Assembly: GCF_003202405.1 (NCBI RefSeq)
Contig: NZ_QJHL01000005.1
Coordinates: forward strand, 1 to 64,000
DNA: 64,000 nt
From: Flavobacterium hydrophilum
GTDB lineage: Bacteria > Bacteroidota > Bacteroidia > Flavobacteriales > Flavobacteriaceae
Reading direction: 5' to 3'
How positions within the stretch are numbered: position 1 is the first letter of the stretch; each line of letters starts with the position of its first letter. The notes beneath the pieces were generated by a model, which made no database searches, was not told the DNA's origin, and worked only from the letters and a program-made list of their open reading frames with translations. A program made the translations under genes and the position numbers. Positions 16,927-24,927 of this stretch are shown in pieces.

Positions 16927-17547
16927 TTACAAAATATCCACATCTCCTTTACCTTCTCTTATAATAACAGGGTCATGCTCTGAAAGATCTATAATTGTTG
17001 ACCCAACATTATCTCCATAACCTCCATCTATAACAAGATCTACCAGATTTTGCCATTTTTCAAAAATTAATTCAGGATCAGTAGTATATTCAATCACATC
17101 ATCTTCATCACGAATCGAAGTTGAAACTACTGGATTACCCAATTGTCGAACAATTTCCAAAATAATATTATTGTCAGGAATACGTATTCCGACAGTGGTT
17201 TTCTTTTTAAACTCTTTTGGGAGATTATTGTTTCCAGGCAAAATAAAAGTATAAGGCCCTGGCAATGCTCTTTTTAATATTTTAAAGGTTGAAGTATCAA
17301 TCTGACGTACATAGTCTGATAAATTACTCAAATCGTGACAAATAAATGAAAAATTTGCTTTTTCTAATTTAACACCTTTAATTTTTGCAATTTTTTCCAA
17401 TGCACGTGAATTGGTTATATCACAACCTAAACCGTAAACAGTATCAGTCGGATAAATTACCAAACCTCCATTTTGAAGCACTTTTACCACTTTTGCAATA
17501 GCAGCTTCACTGGGTTTATCGGGATATATTTTTATGAATTCGGCCAT
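16927..17547 (-). CDS. L-threonylcarbamoyladenylate synthase
   Basis: A 206-residue YrdC/Sua5/YciO-family protein. The enzyme makes threonylcarbamoyl-AMP from threonine, bicarbonate and ATP for the t6A37 modification of ANN-decoding tRNAs. Motifs are GGLVIYPTDTVYGLGCD, the LPGPYTFILPG loop, and TVGIRIPDN; SIRDEDD and STIIDLS follow. It is short, without the Sua5 C-terminal domain, so the TsaC/YciO branch fits. YciO-like paralogues have a similar look, so assignment to t6A is likely but not certain. It starts 28 bases upstream of nothing relevant; uvrD lies upstream on the same strand. Confidence 0.9.
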   Translation of the reverse strand: MAEFIKIYPDKPSEAAIAKVVKVLQNGGLVIYPTDTVYGLGCDITNSRALEKIAKIKGVKLEKANFSFICHDLSNLSDYVRQIDTSTFKILKRALPGPYTFILPGNNNLPKEFKKKTTVGIRIPDNNIILEIVRQLGNPVVSTSIRDEDDVIEYTTDPELIFEKWQNLVDLVIDGGYGDNVGSTIIDLSEHDPVIIREGKGDVDIL

Positions 17548-17638
17548 TTGTTTTTGTTTAAAGTTAGATATATTTTAGCTTTAAAACGTTACACTTTTTA
17601 ATTTTCATGTTTCATTTATTGTATGAGAACAAAAAATC

Positions 17639-19975
17639 TTATCCGACAACATCTAGTTTGGCAAATCTTAAAAGTAATTTTTTAATTCCTCCAACCTCAA
17701 ATTTTATTTCAGCTTTTTTATCAGCTCCAATACCTTCCAGATTAACTATTTCCCCCTTACCAAAACGTTCATGCATTACAATATTCCCAATAGTTAATTT
17801 GTTATCAAATAAATTTGGAGCTGCTGCATTTGGGTTCGTTCCTGCCACAGGTTTTAATTTGCGGATGTTCAAATCAGGTTTTGGTTCGTTATCCGTTATG
17901 TATTTGGGAGGCGTTCCTCCAATTGGCTTTGATAAACGTAATTTTGACTTGTCTACATCTCCAAAAATATCGCTGTCAATAGTCGGTTTATAACGATAAT
18001 TACTTTCTGAAGGAGTTAAATACTCTAAAAACTGACCATCAATTTCTTCGATAAAACGAGAAGGTTCACTATCTGTTAATTTTCCCCAACGATAGCGAGA
18101 CTGTGCATAAGTTAAATAGGCCTGATGTTCTGCACGTGTTAAGGCTACATAAAACAAACGGCGTTCTTCTTCTAATTCACTTCTAGTACTCATACTCATC
18201 GCACTTGGAAACAAGTCTTCTTCCATCCCCACTACAAAAACATGTGGAAATTCAAGACCTTTTGCTAAGTGAATTGTCATTAAGGCAACACGGTCTTCAT
18301 CAGATGTATCTTTATCCAAATCAGTAGCCAAGGCAACGTCTTCCATAAATTCTGACAAAGCGCCTCTTGCTCCATCTATTTCTGTTTGACCTTCGGTAAA
18401 ATCTTTGATACCGTTTAAAAGCTCTTCAATATTCTGAATTTTTGCCATACCTTCCGGAGTAGCATCTTTTTTCAATTCCTGAACTAAACCTGTTTTCTTC
18501 GCAACATGGTCTGTAATATAAAATGCATCCTGATTTTGATCAATTACCTGAAAACTCTGGATCATAGTAACAAAATCTTTCAGTTTGTTTTTTGTACCAG
18601 CATTCAGTTTCAAATCGATTTTATCGATATTTACCATCACTTCCCAAATCGAGCGTTTGTAATGATTGGCTGCAATGGTCAATTTTTCAACGGTAGTATC
18701 TCCAATTCCACGAGCAGGATAATTGATCACCCGAATCAAAGCTTCTTCATCTTTTGGATTAATTACCAGACGCAAATAACACAAAACGTCTTTTATTTCT
18801 TTACGCTGATAGAAAGAGAGGCCTCCATAAATTCTATACGGAATATCTCGTTTTCTCAAAGCATCCTCCATAGCACGAGATTGTGCATTGGTACGGTACA
18901 AAATAGCAAAGGCTCCATTATGAAGCTGATTCTGCATTTTTTGTTCAAAAATAGTACTGGCAACAAAACGTCCTTCTTCTGCATCAGTTAAACTACGGTG
19001 TACTTTAATTTTTGGACCAAAATCATTAGCTGTCCAGACAATTTTATCCAACTTGGTTTTATTATGCTCCATTACCGTATTTGCCGCTTCCACAATATTT
19101 CGCGTTGAGCGATAATTTTGCTCCAAACGAAACATTTTTACGCCTTCGTAATCCTTTTGGAAATTCAGAATGTTATTGATATTCGCTCCACGGAAAGCAT
19201 AAATACTCTGCGCATCGTCTCCAACGACACAAATATTTTGAAATCTGTCTGACAAAGCTCTTACTATCAAATATTGCGAGTGATTGGTATCCTGGTACTC
19301 ATCCACCAGAATATATCGAAAACGATCCTGATATTTAGCCAATACTTCAGGAAAACGTGTCAATAATTCATTGGTTTTCAGCAACAAATCATCAAAATCC
19401 ATTGCTCCGGCTTTGAAACATCGTTCTACATACTGCTGGTAAATTTCTCCCAAGCGAGGTTTTTTAGCCATCGCATCAGCTTCCATCAATTCCGGATTAT
19501 TGAAATACGCTTTTACCGTAATTAAACTGTTTTTATAAGTCGAAATTCGTCCTAAAACTTGTTTCGGCTTATAAATATCACGATCCAGCTGCATTTCTTT
19601 TATAATCGAAGAAATTAGCCTTGCCGAATCCTGAGAGTCATAAATGGTAAAGTTGGATGGATATCCCAAATGTTCTGATTCTGAACGAAGAATACGTGCA
19701 AAAACAGAGTGAAAAGTTCCCATCCATAAGTTTTTTGCTTCACTGGCCCCCACAATAGATGAAATCCTGTGTTTCATTTCGCGGGCAGCTTTATTGGTGA
19801 AAGTAAGTGAAAGTATATTGAAAGCATCAATTCCCTGATGCATCAAATAAGCAATTCTGATTGTCAAAACACGGGTTTTTCCCGAACCTGCACCAGCAAT
19901 AATAATCATTGGCCCATCTTTTTGTAAAACAGGTTGTCGTTGGGCTTCGTTGAGCTGGTCAATATAATTTTGCAT
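17639..19975 (-). CDS. UvrD/PcrA-type DNA helicase
   Basis: A 778-residue superfamily-1A 3'-5' helicase used in excision repair and in clearing RecA filaments and transcription complexes. The motifs appear in order: Q motif LNEAQRQPV, I AGAGSGKTRVL, Ia LTFTNKAAREMK, II ILVDEYQDTN, III GDDAQSIYAFRGA, IV YRSTRNIV, V MTIHLAKGLEFPHVFVVGMEE, VI RRLFYVALTRAE. The C-terminal Tudor-like region (NIVMHERFGKGEIVNLEG to the end) is the RNA-polymerase-contact type seen in PcrA. The length is normal. The YrdC gene follows downstream after 91 bases. Confidence 0.95.
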   Translation of the reverse strand: MQNYIDQLNEAQRQPVLQKDGPMIIIAGAGSGKTRVLTIRIAYLMHQGIDAFNILSLTFTNKAAREMKHRISSIVGASEAKNLWMGTFHSVFARILRSESEHLGYPSNFTIYDSQDSARLISSIIKEMQLDRDIYKPKQVLGRISTYKNSLITVKAYFNNPELMEADAMAKKPRLGEIYQQYVERCFKAGAMDFDDLLLKTNELLTRFPEVLAKYQDRFRYILVDEYQDTNHSQYLIVRALSDRFQNICVVGDDAQSIYAFRGANINNILNFQKDYEGVKMFRLEQNYRSTRNIVEAANTVMEHNKTKLDKIVWTANDFGPKIKVHRSLTDAEEGRFVASTIFEQKMQNQLHNGAFAILYRTNAQSRAMEDALRKRDIPYRIYGGLSFYQRKEIKDVLCYLRLVINPKDEEALIRVINYPARGIGDTTVEKLTIAANHYKRSIWEVMVNIDKIDLKLNAGTKNKLKDFVTMIQSFQVIDQNQDAFYITDHVAKKTGLVQELKKDATPEGMAKIQNIEELLNGIKDFTEGQTEIDGARGALSEFMEDVALATDLDKDTSDEDRVALMTIHLAKGLEFPHVFVVGMEEDLFPSAMSMSTRSELEEERRLFYVALTRAEHQAYLTYAQSRYRWGKLTDSEPSRFIEEIDGQFLEYLTPSESNYRYKPTIDSDIFGDVDKSKLRLSKPIGGTPPKYITDNEPKPDLNIRKLKPVAGTNPNAAAPNLFDNKLTIGNIVMHERFGKGEIVNLEGIGADKKAEIKFEVGGIKKLLLRFAKLDVVG

Positions 19976-20073
19976 GAAATAGTTCTCCTTTTATGCAAAA
20001 ATAAGAATTAAAGTCTTAGAATTTTAATTCTATAAAAATCAAACTTGTGTTAAAAAGAAAAAGACTTAAATAA

Positions 20074-20104
20074 AAAACCACTTCATAACAAGAAGCGGTC
20101 TTTT
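20074..20104 (-). terminator. Hairpin terminator
   Basis: AAAACCACTTC pairs with GAAGCGGTCTTTT with one mismatch. The A-run on the left gives a T-run on the minus strand. It lies 34 bases past the PL9 gene stop. Confidence 0.6.
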
Positions 20105-20137
20105 AATTTAACAAAGTGGTTTTAGTTTTCTTATAAA

Positions 20138-22270
20138 TCAGAAACAAGATTCGCCAACCGGAGCTTCTCCTGTAATTTCTATCCAGTCTATATTAGCAAA
20201 CGGTAAAGCATCAATGGTCTCTAATCGAATTGTGTTTATGCCTTTATTCAGTCTGAGGATTGTTGGTAGTGTAGTCACAAATTTTGTTGTACTGGAAGTT
20301 ACAGGAAATGATATATCAATCGTATCTGTTGCGTTTACTTTTACTTTTGCAGTTGTCGTTTTCCCTCTGTGTACATATCGAAATACTACTGTATAAAGCC
20401 CTGAAGTTGGTACTTTAATTATATAATTTATTCCTTTGTCAGGAGCATCAGCAATATTTATTACTTTTCTGTTTTCTGCGCTTGAGTTAATAGCTATTAC
20501 TCCATCATATGTACAAAATCCAGGTGCAGCTTCTTCAATTCGTAAAGTGTGGGTTCCCGTAAATTTTTCTCCAAAAGTTGCCGTAACTGCCATATCAGCA
20601 CTCATCGCAACAGTTATTACCTCAGTAGTTTCTCCTGAATTCCATGATTTCAATTCATTTCCTTTTGAAGGAATGGCAGTTAGAGTTACCTGTTCTCCTT
20701 CTGTATAAGCAGCTTTATTTGGATTTATTGTGATGCTTCCTCCTTCAATTGGATTAGCTGCAGTAGTCAAAACATAAGCGGCAGGTATCGTACTTTTAAA
20801 ATTAGCCGTAATTGTTTTGTTGGTATCCATTTTAACATTCGTTATGGCTGTAGCTGAACCATCACCCCATGATTTGAATACAAAATTATTTGCTGGTGTT
20901 GCTGTCAATGTTACAACTTCACCCGCATCATAAATTGTTTTAACCGGACTAACAGTTATATTCCCTCCTGCAGTTGGTTTTACTATAGTTTTCAATACAA
21001 AATCAGTTTTCTGCTGAGATCCTAATTCTCTGGCTCCAAGATCTGGTGCTGTTCCGTTAAATTCTATTCCGTTTGCCTGTACGCCTGCATCTATAAAATC
21101 GCTTGTAACTTTTAATGCGAGAAAATCACCCAGATTAGGACTTCCGTCTTCATTTTTGAGAACAGTAGGAACAGTCAAAGAAACAAAATCATCATCACTG
21201 ATTACAATTGCCGGAGTTCTTCCGTTAATACTGCCTTTTATCCACCAAACATTCGAGTTTTCGACATCTTTCCCAAAGTTTTTATCTTTAAATGATTTAT
21301 AGGAAATGTTGTTTCTAAATTGATGTTTCCCCCCGGGGCGAAAACCAAAACCGTTGCTTTTATTATTGTAGGACGTGTTATTAGTCATTTCAATAGCACC
21401 TAAATTATTATTATCAGTAAAACCGTGCTGACCGTTTCCAAAAGCAATACAGCGGCGCAGAATATGATTCACCGGAATTCCTTCGCCTCCTAATTTAAAA
21501 CCATTTTTATCTCCGGTTACTGTTGTGCTTCCATTAGTTAGTGTTCCATTGTTATAGGCTACGCAATTTTCGAATAAAACAGCACCGATTGGTCCAGTCT
21601 TTTTCTTCGTGTATAAATCCCAGCCATCATCACTGTTATGATGCGAAATACAGCCACGAAAAATATTATCCTGACCGCAAGTCAGTTTTGCAGCAAAACC
21701 GTCTGCATTTTCAGCCAATGAATCTTTATTATCAAAAGATTCACAGTTGAGAATTAAATTATTTGAAGGCCATTGGGCAATTGTCGTATAAGTATCATTA
21801 TAACGACTTATCTGAAGTCCGCTGTCTCTGTTTTTTTCAAAAATACAATTGTCAATAATATTGTTGTTCCCGGAAAGCAGCATACCGTTATCTCCGGATT
21901 TTCTGATTGTAATTCCTTTAAAATACCAATACAAACCATCCAATACAATCCCTTTATTTTCATTAATTTCCTTTTGACCTGAAAAATCAAGAATTGGGGT
22001 TTCATTTTCATAAGCTTCAATTCTTTTTAGATTTTGTACTGTTCCGCTATTTTGTCTTTCAATAAAAATAGTTGAAGCTATAGAATAAATTCCGCCACGC
22101 ACATAAATCGTTTGTCCAGGATTTATAATACTGATTGCTTTTTGAATTGTGACAGGGTTGTCAACAGTTCCATCGTTAGTTGCCTTTCCTGCGGGAGAAA
22201 CATAAATTTGTGAGTATATACAAAGCGGAAATAACAGTGCATAAAACACTGTAATTATCTTTTTTTTCAT
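20138..22270 (-). CDS. Secreted PL9-like pectate lyase with InlB repeats and CBM
   Basis: A 710-residue secreted protein. The signal peptide is residues 1-20 (ending CIYSQ). Residues about 21-400 form a right-handed parallel beta-helix with polysaccharide lyase family 9 marks: IYVSPAGKATNDGTVDNP, ENADGFAAKLTCGQDNIF, CISHHNSDDGWDLYTK and LGGEGIPVNHILRRC. PL9 enzymes cut pectate or rhamnogalacturonan by calcium-dependent beta-elimination. Two divergent InlB-type repeats follow (about 425-500 and 500-575), each with GEVVTLTATP- or GEQVTLTAIP-type strands and a K-S-W. The C-terminal domain (about 580-705) looks like CBM6/35. No T9SS tail is recognised. It is a lone gene with two operator-like palindromes upstream, so it is probably induced by a pectin sugar through a regulator encoded elsewhere. 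Confidence 0.9.
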   Translation of the reverse strand: MKKKIITVFYALLFPLCIYSQIYVSPAGKATNDGTVDNPVTIQKAISIINPGQTIYVRGGIYSIASTIFIERQNSGTVQNLKRIEAYENETPILDFSGQKEINENKGIVLDGLYWYFKGITIRKSGDNGMLLSGNNNIIDNCIFEKNRDSGLQISRYNDTYTTIAQWPSNNLILNCESFDNKDSLAENADGFAAKLTCGQDNIFRGCISHHNSDDGWDLYTKKKTGPIGAVLFENCVAYNNGTLTNGSTTVTGDKNGFKLGGEGIPVNHILRRCIAFGNGQHGFTDNNNLGAIEMTNNTSYNNKSNGFGFRPGGKHQFRNNISYKSFKDKNFGKDVENSNVWWIKGSINGRTPAIVISDDDFVSLTVPTVLKNEDGSPNLGDFLALKVTSDFIDAGVQANGIEFNGTAPDLGARELGSQQKTDFVLKTIVKPTAGGNITVSPVKTIYDAGEVVTLTATPANNFVFKSWGDGSATAITNVKMDTNKTITANFKSTIPAAYVLTTAANPIEGGSITINPNKAAYTEGEQVTLTAIPSKGNELKSWNSGETTEVITVAMSADMAVTATFGEKFTGTHTLRIEEAAPGFCTYDGVIAINSSAENRKVINIADAPDKGINYIIKVPTSGLYTVVFRYVHRGKTTTAKVKVNATDTIDISFPVTSSTTKFVTTLPTILRLNKGINTIRLETIDALPFANIDWIEITGEAPVGESCF

Positions 22271-22316
22271 TTATCCAGAGTCTATTAAGATTTATCTTTT
22301 ATAATCAATTAAAAAA

Positions 22317-22330
22317 TGTAATCGATTACA
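22317..22330. promoter_or_regulatory. Palindromic operator-like site TGTAATCGATTACA
   Basis: A perfect 14-bp palindrome with central CG, 46 bases upstream of the PL9 start. The shape (TGTAA-n-CG-n-TTACA) is that of LacI-family operators. It shares its core with the second site at 22385-22394. No LacI gene is in the window, so the regulator would act in trans. Confidence 0.55.
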
Positions 22331-22384
22331 CAAATGTATTATTTTGTAATGAATTAACAAATAAAAATGTAATATTCAGATAAA

Positions 22385-22394
22385 TAATCGATTA
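22385..22394. promoter_or_regulatory. Second TAATCGATTA core
   Basis: The same 10-bp palindromic core as at 22319-22328, 66 bases further upstream of the PL9 gene. The outer TG/CA bases are absent, so it is a weaker match. Two sites at this spacing could allow looping. Confidence 0.4.
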
Positions 22395-22431
22395 GATTCT
22401 CGAATTAGAATGGTTATTGAAAAGAAAATTG

Positions 22432-23199
22432 TTACTTATAAAAAACATCGTAAGCAAACCGGATAAGAGTTCCGATTACAACAACTAAAAAGAATATTCG
22501 AATAAATCCATTTCCTTTATTGATGGCCAATTTAGCACCAAGCCAGCCTCCAATACCATTGCTTACAGCCATCGGAATTGCAATGCTCCAGATGATTTTT
22601 CCTTTGATCATAAACAAACAAATCGAGCCGAAATTTGTTGCGAGATTTACCATTTTCGCATTTGCGGAAGCGTGTAAAAAATCGAAGCCCAAAAGTGCAA
22701 TAAAAGCAACTACAAAAAAACTGCCTGTTCCCGGACCGATAAATCCATCATAAAAGCCAATAATTACACTAATAACGACCGCATATATAATCTGAGTCTT
22801 TGCAGAATGATCTTTCGCTACATGCTGACCGAAATTTTTCTTCGCATAAGTGTAAACAAACAACAAAGACAAAACTACAAGTAAAAGCGGCTTCATAAAA
22901 TCATTACTTACCAAAGTCAATATCGTAGAACCCAAAAATGCTGATGGAACTGCCAGACACATCATAATCAAAAGTAATCTCCACTGGATGACGACTTTTT
23001 TAAGATATTGAAAAGCAGCAAATGCTGTTCCGCTAAAAGCCGGAATTTTCAATGTTCCAACAACTGTTGAAACAGGTAGATTTGGCAATAAAATCAATCC
23101 CATTGGCGTTTGTATCAATCCTCCACCACCAACAATTGCATCAATAAATCCTGCGGCAAAAGCAGCTAAACAAAGAAAAAGTATACTATAGTAATCCAT
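22432..23199 (-). CDS. TSUP-family (TauE/SafE) transporter
   Basis: A 255-residue inner-membrane protein with about eight hydrophobic segments in two halves. The conserved opening FAAGFIDAIVGGGGLIQTPMGLILLP (abridged here) and the repeat-like GFYDGFIGPGTGSFFVVAFI in the second half are TSUP hallmarks. Members export or import sulfite, sulfoacetate or other small organic anions; the substrate is unknown. I chose the ATG at 23199. An upstream ATG at 23253 lies before a -7 box at 23243-23236 and would add a poorly fitting leader. It is divergent from the DUF7935 gene. Confidence 0.88.
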   Translation of the reverse strand: MDYYSILFLCLAAFAAGFIDAIVGGGGLIQTPMGLILLPNLPVSTVVGTLKIPAFSGTAFAAFQYLKKVVIQWRLLLIMMCLAVPSAFLGSTILTLVSNDFMKPLLLVVLSLLFVYTYAKKNFGQHVAKDHSAKTQIIYAVVISVIIGFYDGFIGPGTGSFFVVAFIALLGFDFLHASANAKMVNLATNFGSICLFMIKGKIIWSIAIPMAVSNGIGGWLGAKLAINKGNGFIRIFFLVVVIGTLIRFAYDVFYK

Positions 23200-23235
23200 T
23201 AAAATTGTATTTGAAGAGCTTAAAAAAGCAAGGAG

Positions 23236-23243
23236 CAAAAGTA
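23236..23243 (-). promoter_or_regulatory. -7 box for TSUP gene (TACTTTTG)
   Basis: On the minus strand it reads TACTTTTG, an exact TAnnTTTG match, 36 bases before the chosen ATG at 23199. It supports that start over the one at 23253. Confidence 0.5.
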
Positions 23244-23299
23244 CGGCTTCCATTTTGTTTTATTACTAAAATTTAAATCGGATTTCTCCTCAAAAAGTA

Positions 23300-23307
23300 T
23301 ATTTTTG
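23300..23307 (+). promoter_or_regulatory. -7 box (TATTTTTG)
   Basis: An exact TAnnTTTG match 15 bases before the ATG at 23323. An upstream TTG start at 23305 lies inside this box and is therefore unlikely. Confidence 0.5.
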
Positions 23308-23322
23308 CTAAAAAATATTGAA

Positions 23323-23844
23323 ATGGATTTTACACGAATTATAGAATTAGCAAGTTATACTTTACCAGCCATTGTTACCGGATTTGTGGCTTACAGTTTT
23401 TTTGAACTTCACATTAAAAACAACGATAAAAAACGTGCTTTTTTATTAAACAGAGAATATCAGAAACAATCTTTACCGATTCGTCTGCAGGCATACGAGC
23501 GCATGACTTTATTTTTAGAACGCATCAACCTGACCAAATTATTAATTCGTGTTACGCCAATTTCACAACAAAAACACGATTATGAAAATTTCATCATTGA
23601 TCAGATAGAACAGGAATTCGAGCATAACCTAACACAGCAGATTTACATGTCCGATGAATGCTGGACAATTATTACAACTGCCAAAAACGCAACTATACAA
23701 ATGATTCGTAAAGCTGCCATGAGTGATCGCATAGACAGCGCTGATAAATTACGTGAAGTGATTTTGAATGATTTATTAGAGAAACAATCTCCAAGCAATG
23801 CAGCTTTGGGATATATAAAGACTGAGGTTGCGGAACTTTGGTAA
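23323..23844 (+). CDS. DUF7935-like membrane-anchored protein
   Basis: A 173-residue protein with one N-terminal membrane helix (about residues 5-27, IIELASYTLPAIVTGFVAYSF) and a charged, mostly helical cytoplasmic part. Recognisable stretches are REYQKQSLPIRLQAYERM, FLERINLTKLLIRV and IDQIEQEFEHNLTQQIYMS. It matches the flavobacterial family I remember as DUF7935. No role is known. The start is set by the -7 box just upstream. It stands alone between the TSUP and patatin genes. Confidence 0.75.
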   Translation: MDFTRIIELASYTLPAIVTGFVAYSFFELHIKNNDKKRAFLLNREYQKQSLPIRLQAYERMTLFLERINLTKLLIRVTPISQQKHDYENFIIDQIEQEFEHNLTQQIYMSDECWTIITTAKNATIQMIRKAAMSDRIDSADKLREVILNDLLEKQSPSNAALGYIKTEVAELW

Positions 23845-23908
23845 TAAGATTTTTAGCACTTAGTACGAGTCCCTAAAATTTTATCTTTAGAACTAAGGAG
23901 TAAATACT

Positions 23909-24808
23909 TTACTTATTATCACTCATAATTTCCGACTTATTCTGAGCATATTCATAGCCCTGTTCCCACCAGGTTTTCATTACTTCCTTATTAAAAATCA
24001 AGGCATTATTTGTCAGTTTGGTTGGCGTGTAATATAAATTAAGTTTTACATCCTTGTTGTTTGCTATCAGTTTTCCTATAGCAATGTCATGTTTTTCAAC
24101 CTGATCCAGAGCAATTCTGAATAAATCAATCATCAATGAAAAAGGATTTTTTCCGATAACGTTTTTTTCCATATTGACTTCGGTTTCCAGAATAATTACA
24201 TCAATTTCAGTTGCTCCACGATTGATTGCCTCTTTAATTGGTACTAAACTTGAAAATCCGCCATCGCCATATTCAAAATTATTTCTTTCAACCAGGCTCA
24301 TAAAAGGAACATAATTACTTGAAATCCATGACCAGTCGCAAAATTCATCATACGTACAATCTTTAACCGACTTATATTCGGCTTCGTTTTTTGTAAAATT
24401 GGTCACTGTAATGACAACATCTTTCTTCATCTTTTTCAACTGATTGAAATCTGATAATGAAAAATTCTTTTTGATGTATTTCTGTAATCCCTTACTTTCC
24501 CCAAAGGTTCTTTTTCCTTTAAAAAACTGGCGGATAACATTAAAGTGATTAATGGTCACAATATCAACACCATCCTTTACTTTAACGACAAAAGGACAAA
24601 TATTAAATATTTTTGACATGTTGACATTGGTATAAATCGAATGAATTTGTTCAATATTTCCAAGTGCCAGATGCGGAATCAATAAACTTCCGGTAGAAGT
24701 ACCGAGGTACAAATCATATTGATGTCTTTTTACTTCTAATAAATACTGGGCAACACCACCGGCAAATGCGCCTTTACTACCACCACCGGAAATAACCAAT
24801 GCTCTCAT
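23909..24808 (-). CDS. Patatin-like phospholipase
   Basis: A 299-residue cytoplasmic patatin-domain protein, a lipid acyl hydrolase with a Ser-Asp dyad. The oxyanion loop SGGGSKGAFAGGVA is at residues 7-20, the nucleophile elbow GTSTGS at 37-42, and the catalytic Asp lies in YGDGGFSSLVP (about residue 190). No signal peptide or beta-barrel part is present, so it is the short single-domain type. The gap to the M1 peptidase gene upstream holds an imperfect inverted repeat (AGAATCAAGA at 24860-24869 against TCTTGATTCT at 24909-24918). The lipid substrate is unknown. Confidence 0.92.
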   Translation of the reverse strand: MRALVISGGGSKGAFAGGVAQYLLEVKRHQYDLYLGTSTGSLLIPHLALGNIEQIHSIYTNVNMSKIFNICPFVVKVKDGVDIVTINHFNVIRQFFKGKRTFGESKGLQKYIKKNFSLSDFNQLKKMKKDVVITVTNFTKNEAEYKSVKDCTYDEFCDWSWISSNYVPFMSLVERNNFEYGDGGFSSLVPIKEAINRGATEIDVIILETEVNMEKNVIGKNPFSLMIDLFRIALDQVEKHDIAIGKLIANNKDVKLNLYYTPTKLTNNALIFNKEVMKTWWEQGYEYAQNKSEIMSDNK

Positions 24809-24927
24809 AAATTAATTGTAGGTTTTGTTTTTGGATTTTTTCAGGAGAAAGCAGAGGCAAGAATCAAGAGCAAAGACTTCTTTTAACTCTCCAATCTATA
24901 CTCTCGAATCTTGATTCTATTCTCTCA

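Noticed and set aside
23305-23322. TTG start giving a longer DUF7935 protein
   Set aside because: The TTG is inside the -7 box TATTTTTG; the ATG at 23323 is the better start.
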